Shown here piece after piece: positions 9,501 to 22,400 of a stretch of DNA of 64,000 bases. This stretch comes from Eurosta solidaginis. Its lineage: Eukaryota > Arthropoda > Insecta > Diptera > Tephritidae. The notes beneath the pieces are model-generated. The model searched no databases. It worked only from the letters and a program-made list of their open reading frames with translations, and was not told the DNA's origin. The position numbers were made by a program, and so were the translations under genes. Within the stretch, counting starts at the first letter, position 1; the number at the start of each line of letters is the position of its first letter. The DNA lies in assembly GCF_040869045.1 (NCBI RefSeq), contig NC_090321.1:91866603-91930602 (forward strand). The letters run 5' to 3'.

Positions 9501-12500
9501 CATGATCAATTCTGGATGGATTTTCGGGATCTGTCCGGATGCCGTCAGGGTCATTTTGGGGCTATTAGGTGATCATTTGAGGACCTTTCCGGCATCACTT
9601 CTGGATGGTTTTTCGGTATCCGTTCAGGATCCCGTCGGAATCGTTGCGGGACTTTTTCGGAATCATTTGGGATCCATTCCGGCATCATTTCTGGATGGCT
9701 TTCGGGATCATTTAAGGATGGCTTTCAGGATTCGTCCGGGAACCCGTCAGGTAATTTTTGGACTTTTCCGAGACTATTCCCGGGATCATTTTGGGACCTT
9801 CCGACATCATTTCTGGATGGTTTTCGGGATCCGTCTGGATCCCGTCGGGGTCATTTCGGGACTTTTTCGCGACTAATACTTGATCATTTGGGAACCCTTT
9901 CGGATCATTTCTGGATGGTTTTCGGGATCCGTCCGGGATCTCGTCGGGGTCATTGGGGACTTTTTCGGGATCATTTGGGGGCTCTTCCGGCATCATTTCT
10001 GGATGTTTTTTCGGGATCCGTCCGGGGATCTCGTCGGGTCATTTTGGGAACTTTTTCGGGATCATTTGTGGGCTCTTCCGGCATCATTTCTGGTTGGTTT
10101 TCGGGATCCGTCTGCGATCCCGTCGGGGTCATTCGGAACTTTTTCGCGACTAATACGGGATCGTTTGGGAACCCTTTCGGCATCATTTCAGGATGGTTTT
10201 CGGGATCCGTCCGGGATCCCATCAGGGTAATTTCGGGACTATTAGGGGATCATTTGGGGACCTTTCCGGCATCATTTCTGAATAATTTTTTGGGATCCGT
10301 CCCGGGATGCCGGACGAGGTCATTTCGGGACTATTTCGGGATCATTTGGGATACCTACCGGCATCGTCTCTGGATAGTTTTTTGGGATTCGTCCGGGATC
10401 CCGTCGGGGTCTTTTCGGGACTTTTTCTCGACTAATACGGGATCATTTGCGGGACCCCTTTCGGCATCATTTCTGGATAGTTGTCGGGATACGTTCGGGA
10501 TCCCGTCCACGGTCATTTCGGGACTATTTGGGGATCATTTGAGGACCTTTCCGGCATCATTTCTGGATAGTTTTCGGAATCCTTTCGGGATCCCGTCAGG
10601 GTCATTTCGGGACTTTTTCGGGATCATTTAAGGATGGCTTTCAGGATTCGTCCCGGGAATCCGTCAGGGTAATTTCTGGACTTTTCCGAGACTATTTCGA
10701 GATCATTTTGGGACCTTCCCAAGATCATTTCTGGATGGATTTCGGGATCTGTCCGGATGCCGTCAGGGTCATTTTTGGGACTATTAGGTGTGATTTGAGG
10801 ACCTTTCCGGCATCACTTCTGGATGGTTTTTCGGTATCCGTTCAGGATCCCGTTCGAATAATTGCGGACTTTTCGGGATCATTTGGGGTCCCTTCCGGCA
10901 TCAATTTCTGGATGGTTTTTGGGATTCGTCCGGCATCCCGTCGGGGTCATTTCGGGACTTTTTTCTCGACTAATACGGGATCATTTGCGGGCCCTTTCGG
11001 CATCAATTTCTAGGTAGTTGTCGGGATCCGTTCGGTAATCCCGTCGTCCTTTTCGGAACTATTAAAGGAGATCATTTGAGGACCTTTCCGACATCATTTC
11101 TGGATAGTTTTTCGGGATCCTTTCGGGGTCCCGTCAGGGTCATTTCGGGACCTTTTCGGGATCATTTAGGGATGGCTTTCAGGATTCGTCCGGGAGCCCG
11201 TCGGGGTAATTTCTGGACTTTTCCGAGGCTATTTTCGAGATCATTTTGGGACCTTCCCATGATCATTTCTGGATGGATTTCGGGATCTGTCCCGGGATGC
11301 CGTCAGGGTCATTTTTGGGCTATTAGGTGATCATTTGAGGACCTTTCCGGCATCACTTCTGGATGGTTTTTCGGTAATCCGTTCAGGATCCCGTCGGAAT
11401 CGTTGCGGGACTTTTTTCGGAATCATTTGGGATCCATTCCGGCATCATTTCTGGATGGCTTTCGGGTCATTTAAGGATGGCTTTCAGGATTCGTCCGGGA
11501 AACCCGTCAGGGTAAATTTTGGACTTTTCCGAGGGACTATTCCGGGATCATTTTGGGACCTTCCGACATCATTTCTGGATGGTTTTTGGGATTCGTCCGG
11601 CATCCCGTCGGGGTCATTTCGGGACTTTTTCTCGACTAATACGCGATCATTTGCGGGCCCTTTCGGCATCATTTCTAGGTAGTTGTCGGGATCCGTTTCG
11701 GTATCCCGTCAGGGTCATTTTGGGGACTATTTAGGAGATCATTGAGGACCTTTCCGGCATCATTTCTGGATATTTTTCGGGGATCATTTGGGTCCCTTCC
11801 GGCATCATTTCTGGATAGTTTTCGGGATCCTTTCGGGTCCCGTCAGGGTCATTTCGGGACCTTTTCGGGATCATTTAAGGATGGCTTTCAGGATTCGTCC
11901 GGGAACCCGTCGGGGTAATTCTGGACTTTTCAGAGACTATTTCGGGATCATTTTGGGACCTTCCCGACATCATTTTCTGGATGGTTTTTGGGATTCGTCC
12001 GGCATCCCGTCGGGGTCTTTTCGTGACTTTTTCTCGACTAATACGGGATCATTTGCGGACCCTTTCGGCATCATTTCTGGATAGTTTGTCGGAATCCGTT
12101 CGGGATCCGTCAGGGTCTTTTTCGGGACTATATCCGGATCATTTCTGGATGGTTTAAGGGATCCGTCCAGGATCCCTTAAGGGTCATTTCGGTACTATTA
12201 GGTGATCATTTGAGGACCTTTCCGGCATCACTTCTGGATGGTTTTCGGTATCCGTTCAGGATCCCGTCGGAATCATTGCGGGACTTTTTCGGAATCATTT
12301 GGGATCCCTTCCGGCATGATTTCTTGATGGTTTTCGGGATTTGTCCGGGATCCCGTCGGGGTTATTTCGGGACCTTTTCGGGCTAATAACGGGATCATTT
12401 GGGGATCCTCTAGGGGTCGTTTTCGTGACTTTTTCTGTTTTATTTCGGGATCATTTGGGGGACCCTTCCGGCATAATTTCTTGATGGTTTGCCGGATCCA

Positions 12501-14044
12501 TCAGGGTCATTTCGGGACCATTTTGGGATCATTTCGGGACCCTTCCGAGATCATTTCTGGATCCGTCCGGGATGCCGTAGGAGCCATTTCGGGATTTTTT
12601 GTTACTTTTCCGGGATAGTTTTTGGACCCTTCCGGGATCATTTCTGGATGGATTTTCGGGATCTGTCCGGGATGCCGTCAAGGGTCATTTTGGGACTATT
12701 GGTGATCATTTGAGGACCTTTCCGGCATCACTTCTGCATGGTTTTTCGGTATCCGTTCAGGATACCGTCAGAATAATTGCGGGACTCAGGATCATTTGGG
12801 GTCCCCTCCGGCATCATTTCTGGATGGTTTTTGGGATTCGTCCGGGATTCCCGTCAGGGTCATTTAGGGATGAGTTTCGAGATCCCGTCAGGGTCATTTC
12901 GGGGACTATATCCGGATCATTTCTGGATGGTTTTACGGGATCCGTCCAGGATCCCTTAAGGGTCATTTCGGTACTATTAGGTGATCATTTGAGGACCTTT
13001 CCGGCATCACTTCTGGATGGTTTTCGGTATCCGTTCAGGATCCCGTCGGAAATCATTGCGGGACTTTTTTCGGAATCATTTGGGATCCCTTCGGCATGAT
13101 TTTCTTGATGGTTTTCGGATTTCTCCGGGATGCCCGTCGGGGTTATTTCGGGACCTTTTCGGGGCTAATACGGGATCATTTGGGGATCCTCTAGGGGTCG
13201 TTTTCGTGACTTTTTCTGTTTTATTTCGGGATCATTTGGGGACCCCTTCCGGCATAATTTCTTGATGGTTTGGCCGGATCCATCAGGGTCATTTCGGGAC
13301 CATTTTGGGATAATTTCGGGAACCCTTCCGAGATCATTTCTGGATCCGTCCGGGATGCCGTAGGAAGCCATTTCGGGATTTTTTGTTACTTTTCCGGGAT
13401 AGTTTTTGGACCCTTCCGGGATCATTTCTGGATCTGTGCGGGATCCCATCTGGGTAATTTCCGGACTATTTAGGGATCATTTTGGGACCCTTCCGAATCA
13501 TTTCTGTATGGTTTTCGCGATCCGTCGTGGATCCCCTCGGAGCCATTTCGGAACTTTTTCTGGAGTATGTCGGGATAATTTAGGGCCCTTCCTGAATATT
13601 TTCTGGATGGTTTTTTGATATCCGCCCGGGAGCCCGTCAGGGTCATTTCGGAACCTTTTCGGGATCATTTTGGAACACCTTCAGGGATCATTTTCTGTGT
13701 TGTTCTCTGGATACGTCTGGAATCGTGTCGTTGTCATTTCGGGTTTTTTTGGGACTATTCCCGGAACTTTTGGAGACCCTTTCGGGGCATTTCTGGGACG
13801 GTTTTCGGGATCCATCCGCGATAGCGTGGGGGTCATTTCGTAGCTTTTTCTGGATAATTTCGGGATCAAATGGGATCCTATCAGGTTATCAGCTCATTTA
13901 GTTCTTTTTTTTACTCAATTACGAAATAAAATGCATTAGACAGAAAACAAAATTTTAAACAGATAACTTGATAAGCAGGCTAACGCGAATAGCCCATATA
14001 TTTAAATGTCTCCTTGCGGACAGGGCCGCGGGTAAACGGCTTAG
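6491..14044 (+). mobile_element. Helitron-like unit A (first of three in tandem)
   Basis: The 5' module (about 6491-7287) starts with TATATATTATAAATGGCAAA and GTTTGGAT microrepeats. It contains AACGGCTGGACCGATTTGG and ATGAAATTTTGCACAC, motifs I associate with insect Helitron-type repeats. A GC-rich palindromic stretch and conserved blocks lead to an 89-bp minisatellite (7288-13886). The 3' module (13887-14044) ends with a small GCGG/CCGC hairpin, GGGTAAACGGC and TTAG, then joins directly to the next unit. A hairpin close to a CTRR-like end is the Helitron 3' signature. No Rep or helicase ORF is present, so it is nonautonomous. The head-to-tail repetition is seen in sequence; the class is inference. 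Confidence 0.55.
7288..13886 (+). repeat. 89-bp minisatellite array, block 1
   Basis: Tandem monomers of about 89 bp, typically built on CGGGATCATTTGGGGACC, TCCGGCATCATTTCTGGATG and GGGATCCGTCCGGGATCCCG. Most monomers carry two GGATCC (BamHI) sites. Block 1 is heterogeneous, with monomer variants arranged in higher-order repeats: about 8105-9830 repeats at about 9857-11580 (period about 1.75 kb), and about 12130-12640 repeats at about 12910-13430. Long forward ORFs across it are by-products of a stop-poor monomer. The last monomers (about 13640-13886) match the end of block 2, so the array edges are conserved between units. Confidence 0.9.
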
Positions 14045-17000
14045 TATTATAAATGGCAAAGTTTGGATGTTTAGATGTTTGGATGTTTGGATGTTTGGAT
14101 GTTTGTCCAGACCGTTTGTCTTCGTGACCTCAATCACGCAAGAACGGCTGGGACCGATTTGGATGAAAATTTGCACACATATAGCCAATAGTCTAGAAGG
14201 ATCTACTAGCTATATATTTTTCAAAAGGGGCGTGGTCTCCGCCCCCTAGGAACAGTTATAATTTAATTATTATATTTTTTCGTCTTTGCGACTGAATCAC
14301 GCCAGAATGGCTACACGGAATTTGATGAAATTTGGGACACAGACAGTAGTCTACTAGCGAAATTTTTTTTCGAACATGGAAAGAGGGGTGGGGGTCCACG
14401 ACCCCCTTCGAGAAATTATTTTTCAATAATTTTTTACACATTATAACTTTACGTATACTGGCCTTCACCAATATCACAGACTCAAGGGGTCAAATAAGTC
14501 GAGGGCTTACAAGTAAGCAGTGACCACCCTCCGCCCGCCCCCTTCATCTCCCCTTCTGGTGTAAAATCTATAAATTGTTATAAACTCAATATAAATATTC
14601 TCCTAAATCAATAGTTTTTTGGTATCTGGTACATACAGAACGAGATCTAGACAATTTTGGAGGAACGATCAGTGTTTCTCTCCTCTACTCCCGCCATCCG
14701 CCCTCCATCAATTGTTTTTATTAGGCACGCTTTTATTAGCTTTACCTGTATGTTTCTATGTAACTTTTTATTCGCTCCAATGCGCCTGCTGCCTTATTAA
14801 CATGTTTTTATAATTAGCTTCACCTTATTTGTAATCCCGTAGGGGTCATATCGAGACCCTTCCGGGATCATTTCTGGATGGTTTCGGGATCGGTCCGGGA
14901 TTACGCCGGGGTAATTTCGGGACTTTTTCGGGACTATTACGGGATCATTTTGGGACCTTCCGGATTCATTTCTGTATAGTTTTCGGGATCCGTCCGGGAT
15001 CCCGTCGGGGTTATTTTGGGACATTTTCGGGGACTATTCTGGAATCATTTCGGACTATTTCGCGATCATTTGGGGACCCTTCCGGCATCATTTCTGGATG
15101 GTTTTCGGGATCCGTCCGGGATCCCGTCGGGGTACTTTCGGGATAATTTGCGTACCTTCGAGAGATAAATTCTTGATGGTTTTCCGGGATCATTACGGCA
15201 CTTTTTCGGGTTATTTTGGGTCCCCTTTAGGCATCATTTCTGGATGGTCCTCGGGATTCGTCCGGCATCCGTCGGGGTCATTTCGGGACTTTTTCGCGAC
15301 TAAATACGGGATCATTCGGCATCATTTCTGGGTGGTTTTCGGATCCGTCCGGGATCTCGTCGGGGGTCATTTGGGGGACTTTTTCGGGATCATTTGGGGG
15401 CTCCTTCCGGCATCATTTCTGGATGGTTTTCGGGATCCGTCCGGGATCCCGTCGGGGTCGTTTCGGGACTTTTTCGCGACTAATACGGGATCATTTGGGA
15501 ACCCCTTTCGGCATCATTTCTGGATGGTTTTCGGGATCCGTCCGGGATCCCGTCGGGTCATTTCGGGACTTTTTCGCGACTAATACGAGATCATTTGGGA
15601 ACCCTTTCGGCATCATTTTCTGGATTGTTTTTCGGGATCCGTCCGGGATCCCATCAGGGAAATTTCGGGACTATTAGGGGATCATTTGGGAACCTTTCCG
15701 GCATCATTTCTGGATAATTTTTCGGGATCCGTCCGGGATGCCGACGAGGTCCATTTCGGGACTATTTCGGGATCATTTGGGATACCTACCGGCATCATTT
15801 CTGGATGGTTTTTGCGATTCGTCCGGGATCCCGTCGTGGTCATTTCTGGACTTTTTCTCGACTAATACGGGGATCATTTGCGGACCCTTTCGGAATCATT
15901 TTCTGGATAGTTGTCGGGATCCCGTTACGGTCATTTCGGGGGACTATTAGGGGATCATTTGAGGGACCTTTCCGGCATCATTTTCTGGATTGTTTTCGAA
16001 TCCTTTCGGGGTCCCGTCAGGGTCATTTTGGGCCTTTTTCGGGGCTAATACGGGATCATTTGGGGATCCTCTAGGGGTCGTTTCGTGACTTTTTCTGTTT
16101 TATTTCGGGATCATTTGGGGACCCTTCCGGCATAATTTCTGATGGTTTGCCGGATCCATCAGGGTCATTTCGGGACCATTTTGGGATCATTTGGGGACCC
16201 TTCCGAGATCATTTCTGGATCCGTCCGGGATGCCGTAGGAGCCATTTCGGGATTTTTTGTTACTTTTCCGGGATAGTTTTTGGATCCTTCCGGGATCATT
16301 TCTGGATCTGTGCGGGATCCCATCTGGGTCATTTCCGGACTATTTCGGGATCAATTTGGGATCCTTCCGGAATCATTTCTGTGTGGTTTTCGCGATCCGT
16401 CGTTGATTCCCTCGGAGCCATTTCGGAACTTTTTCTGGAGTATGTCGGGGGTCCTTTGGGGACTTTTTCGGAATAATTTGGGAGCTCTTCCGGCATCATT
16501 TCTGTATGGTTTTCGGTATCCGTCCGGGATCCCGTCGGGGTCATTTCGGGACTTTCTCGACTAATACGGGATCATTTGGGGACCCTTTCGACATCATTTC
16601 TGAATAGTTTTCGGGATCCGTCCGGGATCCGGACGGGGTCATTTCAGGACTATTTCGGGATCATTTGGGGTACCTACCGGCATCATTTCTGGATGGTTTT
16701 CGGTATCCGTCCGGGGTCATTTGGGGACCTTTTTCAGGATCATTTGGGGCTCTTCCGGCATCATTTCTGGATGATTTTCGGGATCCGTCCGGGATGCCGT
16801 CGGGGTCATTTCGGGACTTTTTCGCGGCTAATACGGGATCATTTGGGAACCCTTTCGGCATCATTTCTAGATGGTTTTCGGGATCCTTTCCGGGTCCCCA
16901 TCAGGGTCATTTCGGGGAACTTTTTCGGCATCATTTAAGGATTGTTTTTCAGGATTCGTCCGGGATCCCGTCAGGGTAATTTCTGGACTTTTCCGAGACT

Positions 17001-19402
17001 ATTTTGGGATAATTTTGGGACCCTCCAAGATCATTTCTGGATGGATTTCGGGATCTGTCCCGGGATGCCGTCAGGGTCATTCTGGGACTATTAGGTGATC
17101 ATTTGAGGACCCTTTCCGGCATCACTTCTGGATGGTTTTCGGTATCCGTTCAGGATCCCGTCGGAATAATTGCGGGACTTTTTCGGGATCATTTGGTGTC
17201 CCTTCCGGCGTCATTTCTGGATGGTTTTTTGGATTCGTCCGGCATCCCGTCGGGGTCATTTCGGGACTTTTTCTCGACTAATACGGGATCATTTGCGGGC
17301 CCTTTCGGCATCATTTCTAGATAGTTGTCGGGATCCGTTCGGATCCCGTCAGGGTCTTTTCGGAACCTTTAGGAGATCATTTGAGGACCTTTCCGGCATC
17401 ATTTCTGGATAGTTTTCGGGATCCTTTCGGGGTCCAGTGAGGGTCATTTCGGGACTTTTTCGGGATCATTTAGAGATGGCTTTCAGGATTCGTCCCGGGA
17501 ACCCATCAGGGTAATTTCTGAACTTTTCCGAGACTATTTCGGGATAATTTTGGGACCTTCCCAAGATCATTTCTGGATGGATTTCGGGATCAGACCGGGA
17601 TGCCGTCAGGGTCATTTTGGTATTAGGTGATCATTTGAGGACCTTTCCGGCATCACTTCTAGATGGTTTTCGGTATACGATCAGGATCCCGTCAGAAATC
17701 ATTGCGGGAATTTTTCGGGATCATTTGGGGTCCCTCCCAAGATCATTTCTGGATGGATTTCGGGATCTGTCCGGGATGCCGTCAGGGTCATTCTGGTACT
17801 ATTAGGTGATCATTTGAGGACCTTTCCGGCATCACTTCTGGATGGTTTTCGGTATCCGTTCAGGATGCCGTCGGAATAATTGCGAGACTTTTTTCGGGAT
17901 AATTTGGGGTCCCTTCCGGAAATCATTTCTGATGGTTTTTGGGATCTGTCCCGGGATCCCGTCGGGGTCATTTAGGGATGCTTTCGAGATCCCGTCAGGG
18001 GTCATTTTCGGACTTCTTCGGGATATATCAGGATCATTTCTGGATGGTTTACGGGATCCGTCCAGGACCCCTTAAGGGTTATTTCGGGGACTATTAGGTG
18101 ATCATTTGAGGACCTTTTCGGCATCACTTCTGGATGATTTTCGGTATCCGTTCGGGATGCCGTCGGGAATCATTGCGGGACTTTTTCGGAATCATTTGGG
18201 ATCCCTTCCGGCATAATTTCTGGATGGTTTTCGGGATTTGTCCGGGATCCCGTCGGGGTTATTTCGGGACCTTTTCGGGGCTAATACGGGATCATTTGGG
18301 GATTTCTAGGGGTCGTTTTCGTGACTTTTTCTGTATTATTTCGGGATCATTTGGGGACCTTCCGGCAAAATTTCTTGATGGTTTGCCGGATCCAACAGGG
18401 CCATTTCGGGGACCATTTTGGGATCATTTGGGGACCCTTCCGAGATCATTTCTGGATCCGTCCGGAATGCCGTAGGAGCCATTTCGGGGATTTTTTGTTA
18501 CTTTTCCGGAATCATTTCTGGAATCTGTGCGGGATCCCATCTGGGTCATTTCCGGACTTTTCCGAGACTATTTCGGGATGATTTTTGGGACCCCTCCCAA
18601 GATCATTTCTGGATGTATTTCGGGATCTGTCCGGGATCCCGTCAGGGTCATTTCGGGACCATTTTGAGATCAATTGGGGACCCTTCCGAGATCATTTCTG
18701 AATTCGTCTGGGATGCCGTAGGAGCCATTTCGGGATTTTTTGTTACTTTTCCGGGATAGTTTTTGGACCCTCCCGGGATCATTTCTGGATCTGTACGGGA
18801 TCCCATCTGGGTCATTTCCGGACTATTTCGGGATGATTTTGGGATCCTTCCGGAATCATTTCTGTATGGTTTCGCGATCCGTCGTGGATCCCCTCGGAGC
18901 CATTTCGGAACTTTTTCTGGAGTATGTCGGGATAATTTAGGGGCCCTTCCTGGATATTTTCTGGATGGTTTTTGAAAATCTGCCCGGGAGCCCGTCAGGG
19001 TCATTTCGGAACGTTTTCGGGATCATTTTGGAACACCTTCAGGGATCATATCCGTGTGGTTCTCTGGATGCGTCTAGAATCGTGTCGTTGTCATTTCGGG
19101 GTTTTTTGGGACTATTCCGGGGAACTTTTGGAGACCTTTCCGGGGCATTTCTGGATGGTTTTCGGGATCCGTCCGCGATAGCGTGGCGGTAATTTCGTAG
19201 CTTTTTCTGGATAATTTTGGGATCATTTAGGATCCTATCAGGTTATCTGCTCATTTAGTTCTTTTTTTTTACTCAATTCCAAAAATAAAATGCATTAGAT
19301 AGAAAACAAAATTTTAAACAGATAACTTGATAAGCAGGCTAACGCGAATAGCCCATATATTTTAAATTTCTCCTTGCGGACGGGGCCGCGGGTAAAGGCT
19401 AG
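14045..19402 (+). mobile_element. Helitron-like unit B (second in tandem)
   Basis: The layout is the same as unit A: 5' module 14045-14837, minisatellite 14838-19246, 3' module 19247-19402 ending in the GCGG..CCGC hairpin, GGGTAAAGG and CTAG. The CTAG fits the Helitron CTRR rule. The unit abuts unit A at 14044/14045 and unit C at 19402/19403 with no intervening host DNA, so the three copies form a direct tandem. The number of GTTTGGAT repeats differs from unit A. The module sequences differ from A mainly by point changes and one-base indels. Confidence 0.55.
14838..19246 (+). repeat. 89-bp minisatellite array, block 2
   Basis: The same monomer family as block 1, shorter (about 4.4 kb) and less duplicated internally. 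Many variant monomers occur in the same order as in block 1, for example the run with GTAGGAGCCATTTCGGGAT and the terminal run with GATCCGTCCGCGATAGCG. This shows that whole units were duplicated after the variants arose. Forward reading frames are open only because the monomer lacks stop codons. Confidence 0.9.
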
Positions 19403-22400
19403 TATATATTATAAATGGGAAAGTTTGGATGTTAAGATGTTTGGATGTTAAGATGTTTGGATGTTTGGAATGTTTGGATGTTTGGATGTTTGTCCAGACG
19501 TTTGTCTTTGTGACTCAATAACGCAAGAACGGCTGGACCGATTTGGGTGAAATTTTGCACACATATAGCCAATAGTCTAGAAGGATCTACTAGCTATATA
19601 TTTTTCAAACGGGGCGTGGTCCCCCGCCCCCTAGGAAACAGTTATAATTTAATTATTATATTTTTTTCGTCTTTGCGGACTGAATCACGCCAGAGTAGCT
19701 ACACGGATTTTGATGAAATTTGGGACACAGACAGTAGTCTACTAGCGAAATTTTTTTTCGAACATGGAAAGAGGGGTGGGGGTCCCCACGACCCCTTCGA
19801 GAAATTATTTTTCATAATTTTTATACATTATAACTTTACGTATACTGGCCTTCACCAATATCACAGACTCAAGGGGTCAAATAAGTCGAGGGCTTACAAA
19901 GTAAGCAGTGACACCCCTCCGAGCGCCCGCCCCCCCTTTTATCTCCCCCTCTGGTGTAAAATCTATAAATTGTTATAACTCAATATAAATTTTCTCCTAA
20001 ATCAATAGTTTTTGGTATCTGGTACATACAGAGCGAGATCTAGACAATTTTGGAGGAACGATCAGTGGTCCTCTCCTCTACTCCCGCCATCCGCCATCCA
20101 TCAATTGTTTTTATTAGCACGCTTTTTATTAGCTTTACCTGTATGTTTCTATGTAACTTTTTATTCGCTCCAATGCGCCTGCTGCCTTATTAAACATGGT
20201 TTTATAATTAGCTTCACCTTATTTGTAATCCCGTAAGGGTCATATCGAGACCCTCCTGGATCATTTCTGGATGGTTTTCGGGATCGGTCCGGGATTACGC
20301 CGGGGTAATTTCGGGACTTTTTCGGGGACTATTTCGGGATCATTTTGGGACCCTTCCGGGATCATTTATGTATAGTTTTCGGGATCCGTCCGGGATCCCG
20401 TCGGGGTTATTTTGGGACATTTTCGGGACTATTCCGGAATCATTTCGGGACTATTTCGCGATCATTTGGGGACCCTTCCGGCATCATTTCTGTATGGTTT
20501 TCGGGATCCGTCCGGATCCCGTCGGGGTACTTTCGGGATCATTTGCGTACCTTCGAGAGATAAATTCTTGATGGTTTCCGGGATCATTACGGGACCTTTT
20601 TCGGGGTCAGTTTGGGTCCTTTCCGTAATCATTCCTGGATGGTTTTAGGGATCCGTCCGGGATCCCGTCGGGCCAATTTCGGGGCTATTTCGGGATCATT
20701 AGGGGTATCTTCCGGCATCATTTATGGATGGTTTTACGGGATCCGTCCGGGATCCCGTCGGTGTCATTTAGGGACCATTTGGAGTCCATTCCGGCATCAT
20801 TTCTGGATGGTTTTTCGGGATCCGTCCGGGATCCTGTCGGGTTAATTTTGGGACTTTTGCGGGATCATTTGGGGTCTCTTCCGGCATCATTTCTGGATGG
20901 TTTTCGGGATCCGTCCGGGATCCCGTCGGTGTCATTTCGGGACCATTTGGGGTCCGTTCCGGCATCATTTCTGGATGGTTTTCGGGATCCGTCCGGGATC
21001 CTGTCGGGGTTATTTTGGGACTTTTGCGGGATCATTTGGGGTCTCTTCCGGCATCATTTTCTGGATGGTTTTCGGGATCCGTCCGGGATCCCGTCGATGT
21101 CATTTCGGGACTATTACGGCATCATTTCTAGATGGTTTTCGGGATCCATCCGGGATCCCGTCGGGGTCATTTCGGAACTTTTTCTCGACTAACACAGGAT
21201 CATTTGGGGAACCTTTCGGCATCATTTCTGGATGGTTTACGGGATCCGTCCGGGATCCCGTCGGCGTCATTTTGGGACTTTTGCGGGATCATTTGGGGTC
21301 TCCTCCGGCATCATTTCTGGATGGTTTACGGGATCCGTCCGGGATCCTGTCGGGGTCATTTTGGGACTTTTGCGGGATCATTTGGGGTCTCTTCCAGCAT
21401 CATTTCTGGATGGTTTTCGGGATCCTGTCGGGGTAATTTTGAGACTTTTGCGGGATCATTTGGGGTCTCCTCCGGCATCATTTCTGGATGGTTTACGGGA
21501 TCCGTCCGGGATCCTGTCGGGGGTCATTTTGGGACTTTTGCGGGATCATTTGGGGTCTCTTCCGGCATCATTTCTGGATGGTTTACGGGATCCGTCCGGG
21601 ATCCTGTCGGGGTCATTTTGGGACTTTTGCGGGATCATTTGGGGTCTCTTCCGGGATCATTTCTGGATGGTTTACGGGATCCGTCCGGGATCCTGTCGGG
21701 GTCATTTTGAGACTTTTGCGGGATCATTTGGGGTCTCTTCCGGCACCATTTCTGGATGGTTTACGGGATCCGTCCGGGACCCTGTCGGGGTCATTTTGGG
21801 ACTTTAGCGGGATCATTTGGGGTCTCCTCCGGCATCATTTCTGGATGGCTTACGGGATCCGTCCGGGATCCTGTCGGGGTCATTTTGGGACTTTTGCGGG
21901 ATCATTTGGGGTCTCTCCCGGCATCATTTCTGGATGGTTTTCGGGATCCGTCCGGGATCCTGTCGGGGTCATTTTGGGACTTTTGCGGGATCATTTGGGG
22001 TCTCTTCCGACATCATTTCTGGATGGTTTACGGGATCCGTCCGGGATCCCGTCGAAGTCATTTCGGAATTTTTTCTCGACTAATACAGGATCTTTTTGGG
22101 GACCCTATCGGCCTCATTTCTGGATGGTTTTTCGGAATCCGTCCGCGATCCCGTCAGGGTCATTTCGGGACTATTTCGGGATAATTTGGGGTACCTGCCG
22201 GCATCATTTCTGGATGGTTTTCGGTATCCGTCCGGGATCCTGTCGGTGTCATTTTGGGACCATTTGGGGTCCATTCCGGCATCATTTCTGGATGGTTTTC
22301 GGGATCCGTCCGGGATCCTGTCGGGCTCATTTTGGGACTTTTGCGGGATCAATTGGGATCTCTCCCGGCATCATTTCTGGATGGTTTTCGGGATCCGTCC

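Noticed and set aside
7288..13886. CRISPR-like regular repeats
   Set aside because: Monomers are contiguous with no unique spacers, and the context is eukaryotic.
13955..14477. ORFs in the 5' and 3' modules of the Helitron-like units
   Set aside because: They are not conserved between units A, B and C because of one-base indels, and show no Rep or helicase motif.
7394..19192. Dozens of 60-250-codon ORFs rich in G-S-F-R-D repeats
   Set aside because: All are translations of satellite monomers in shifting frames; they end wherever a one-base indel or variant creates a stop.
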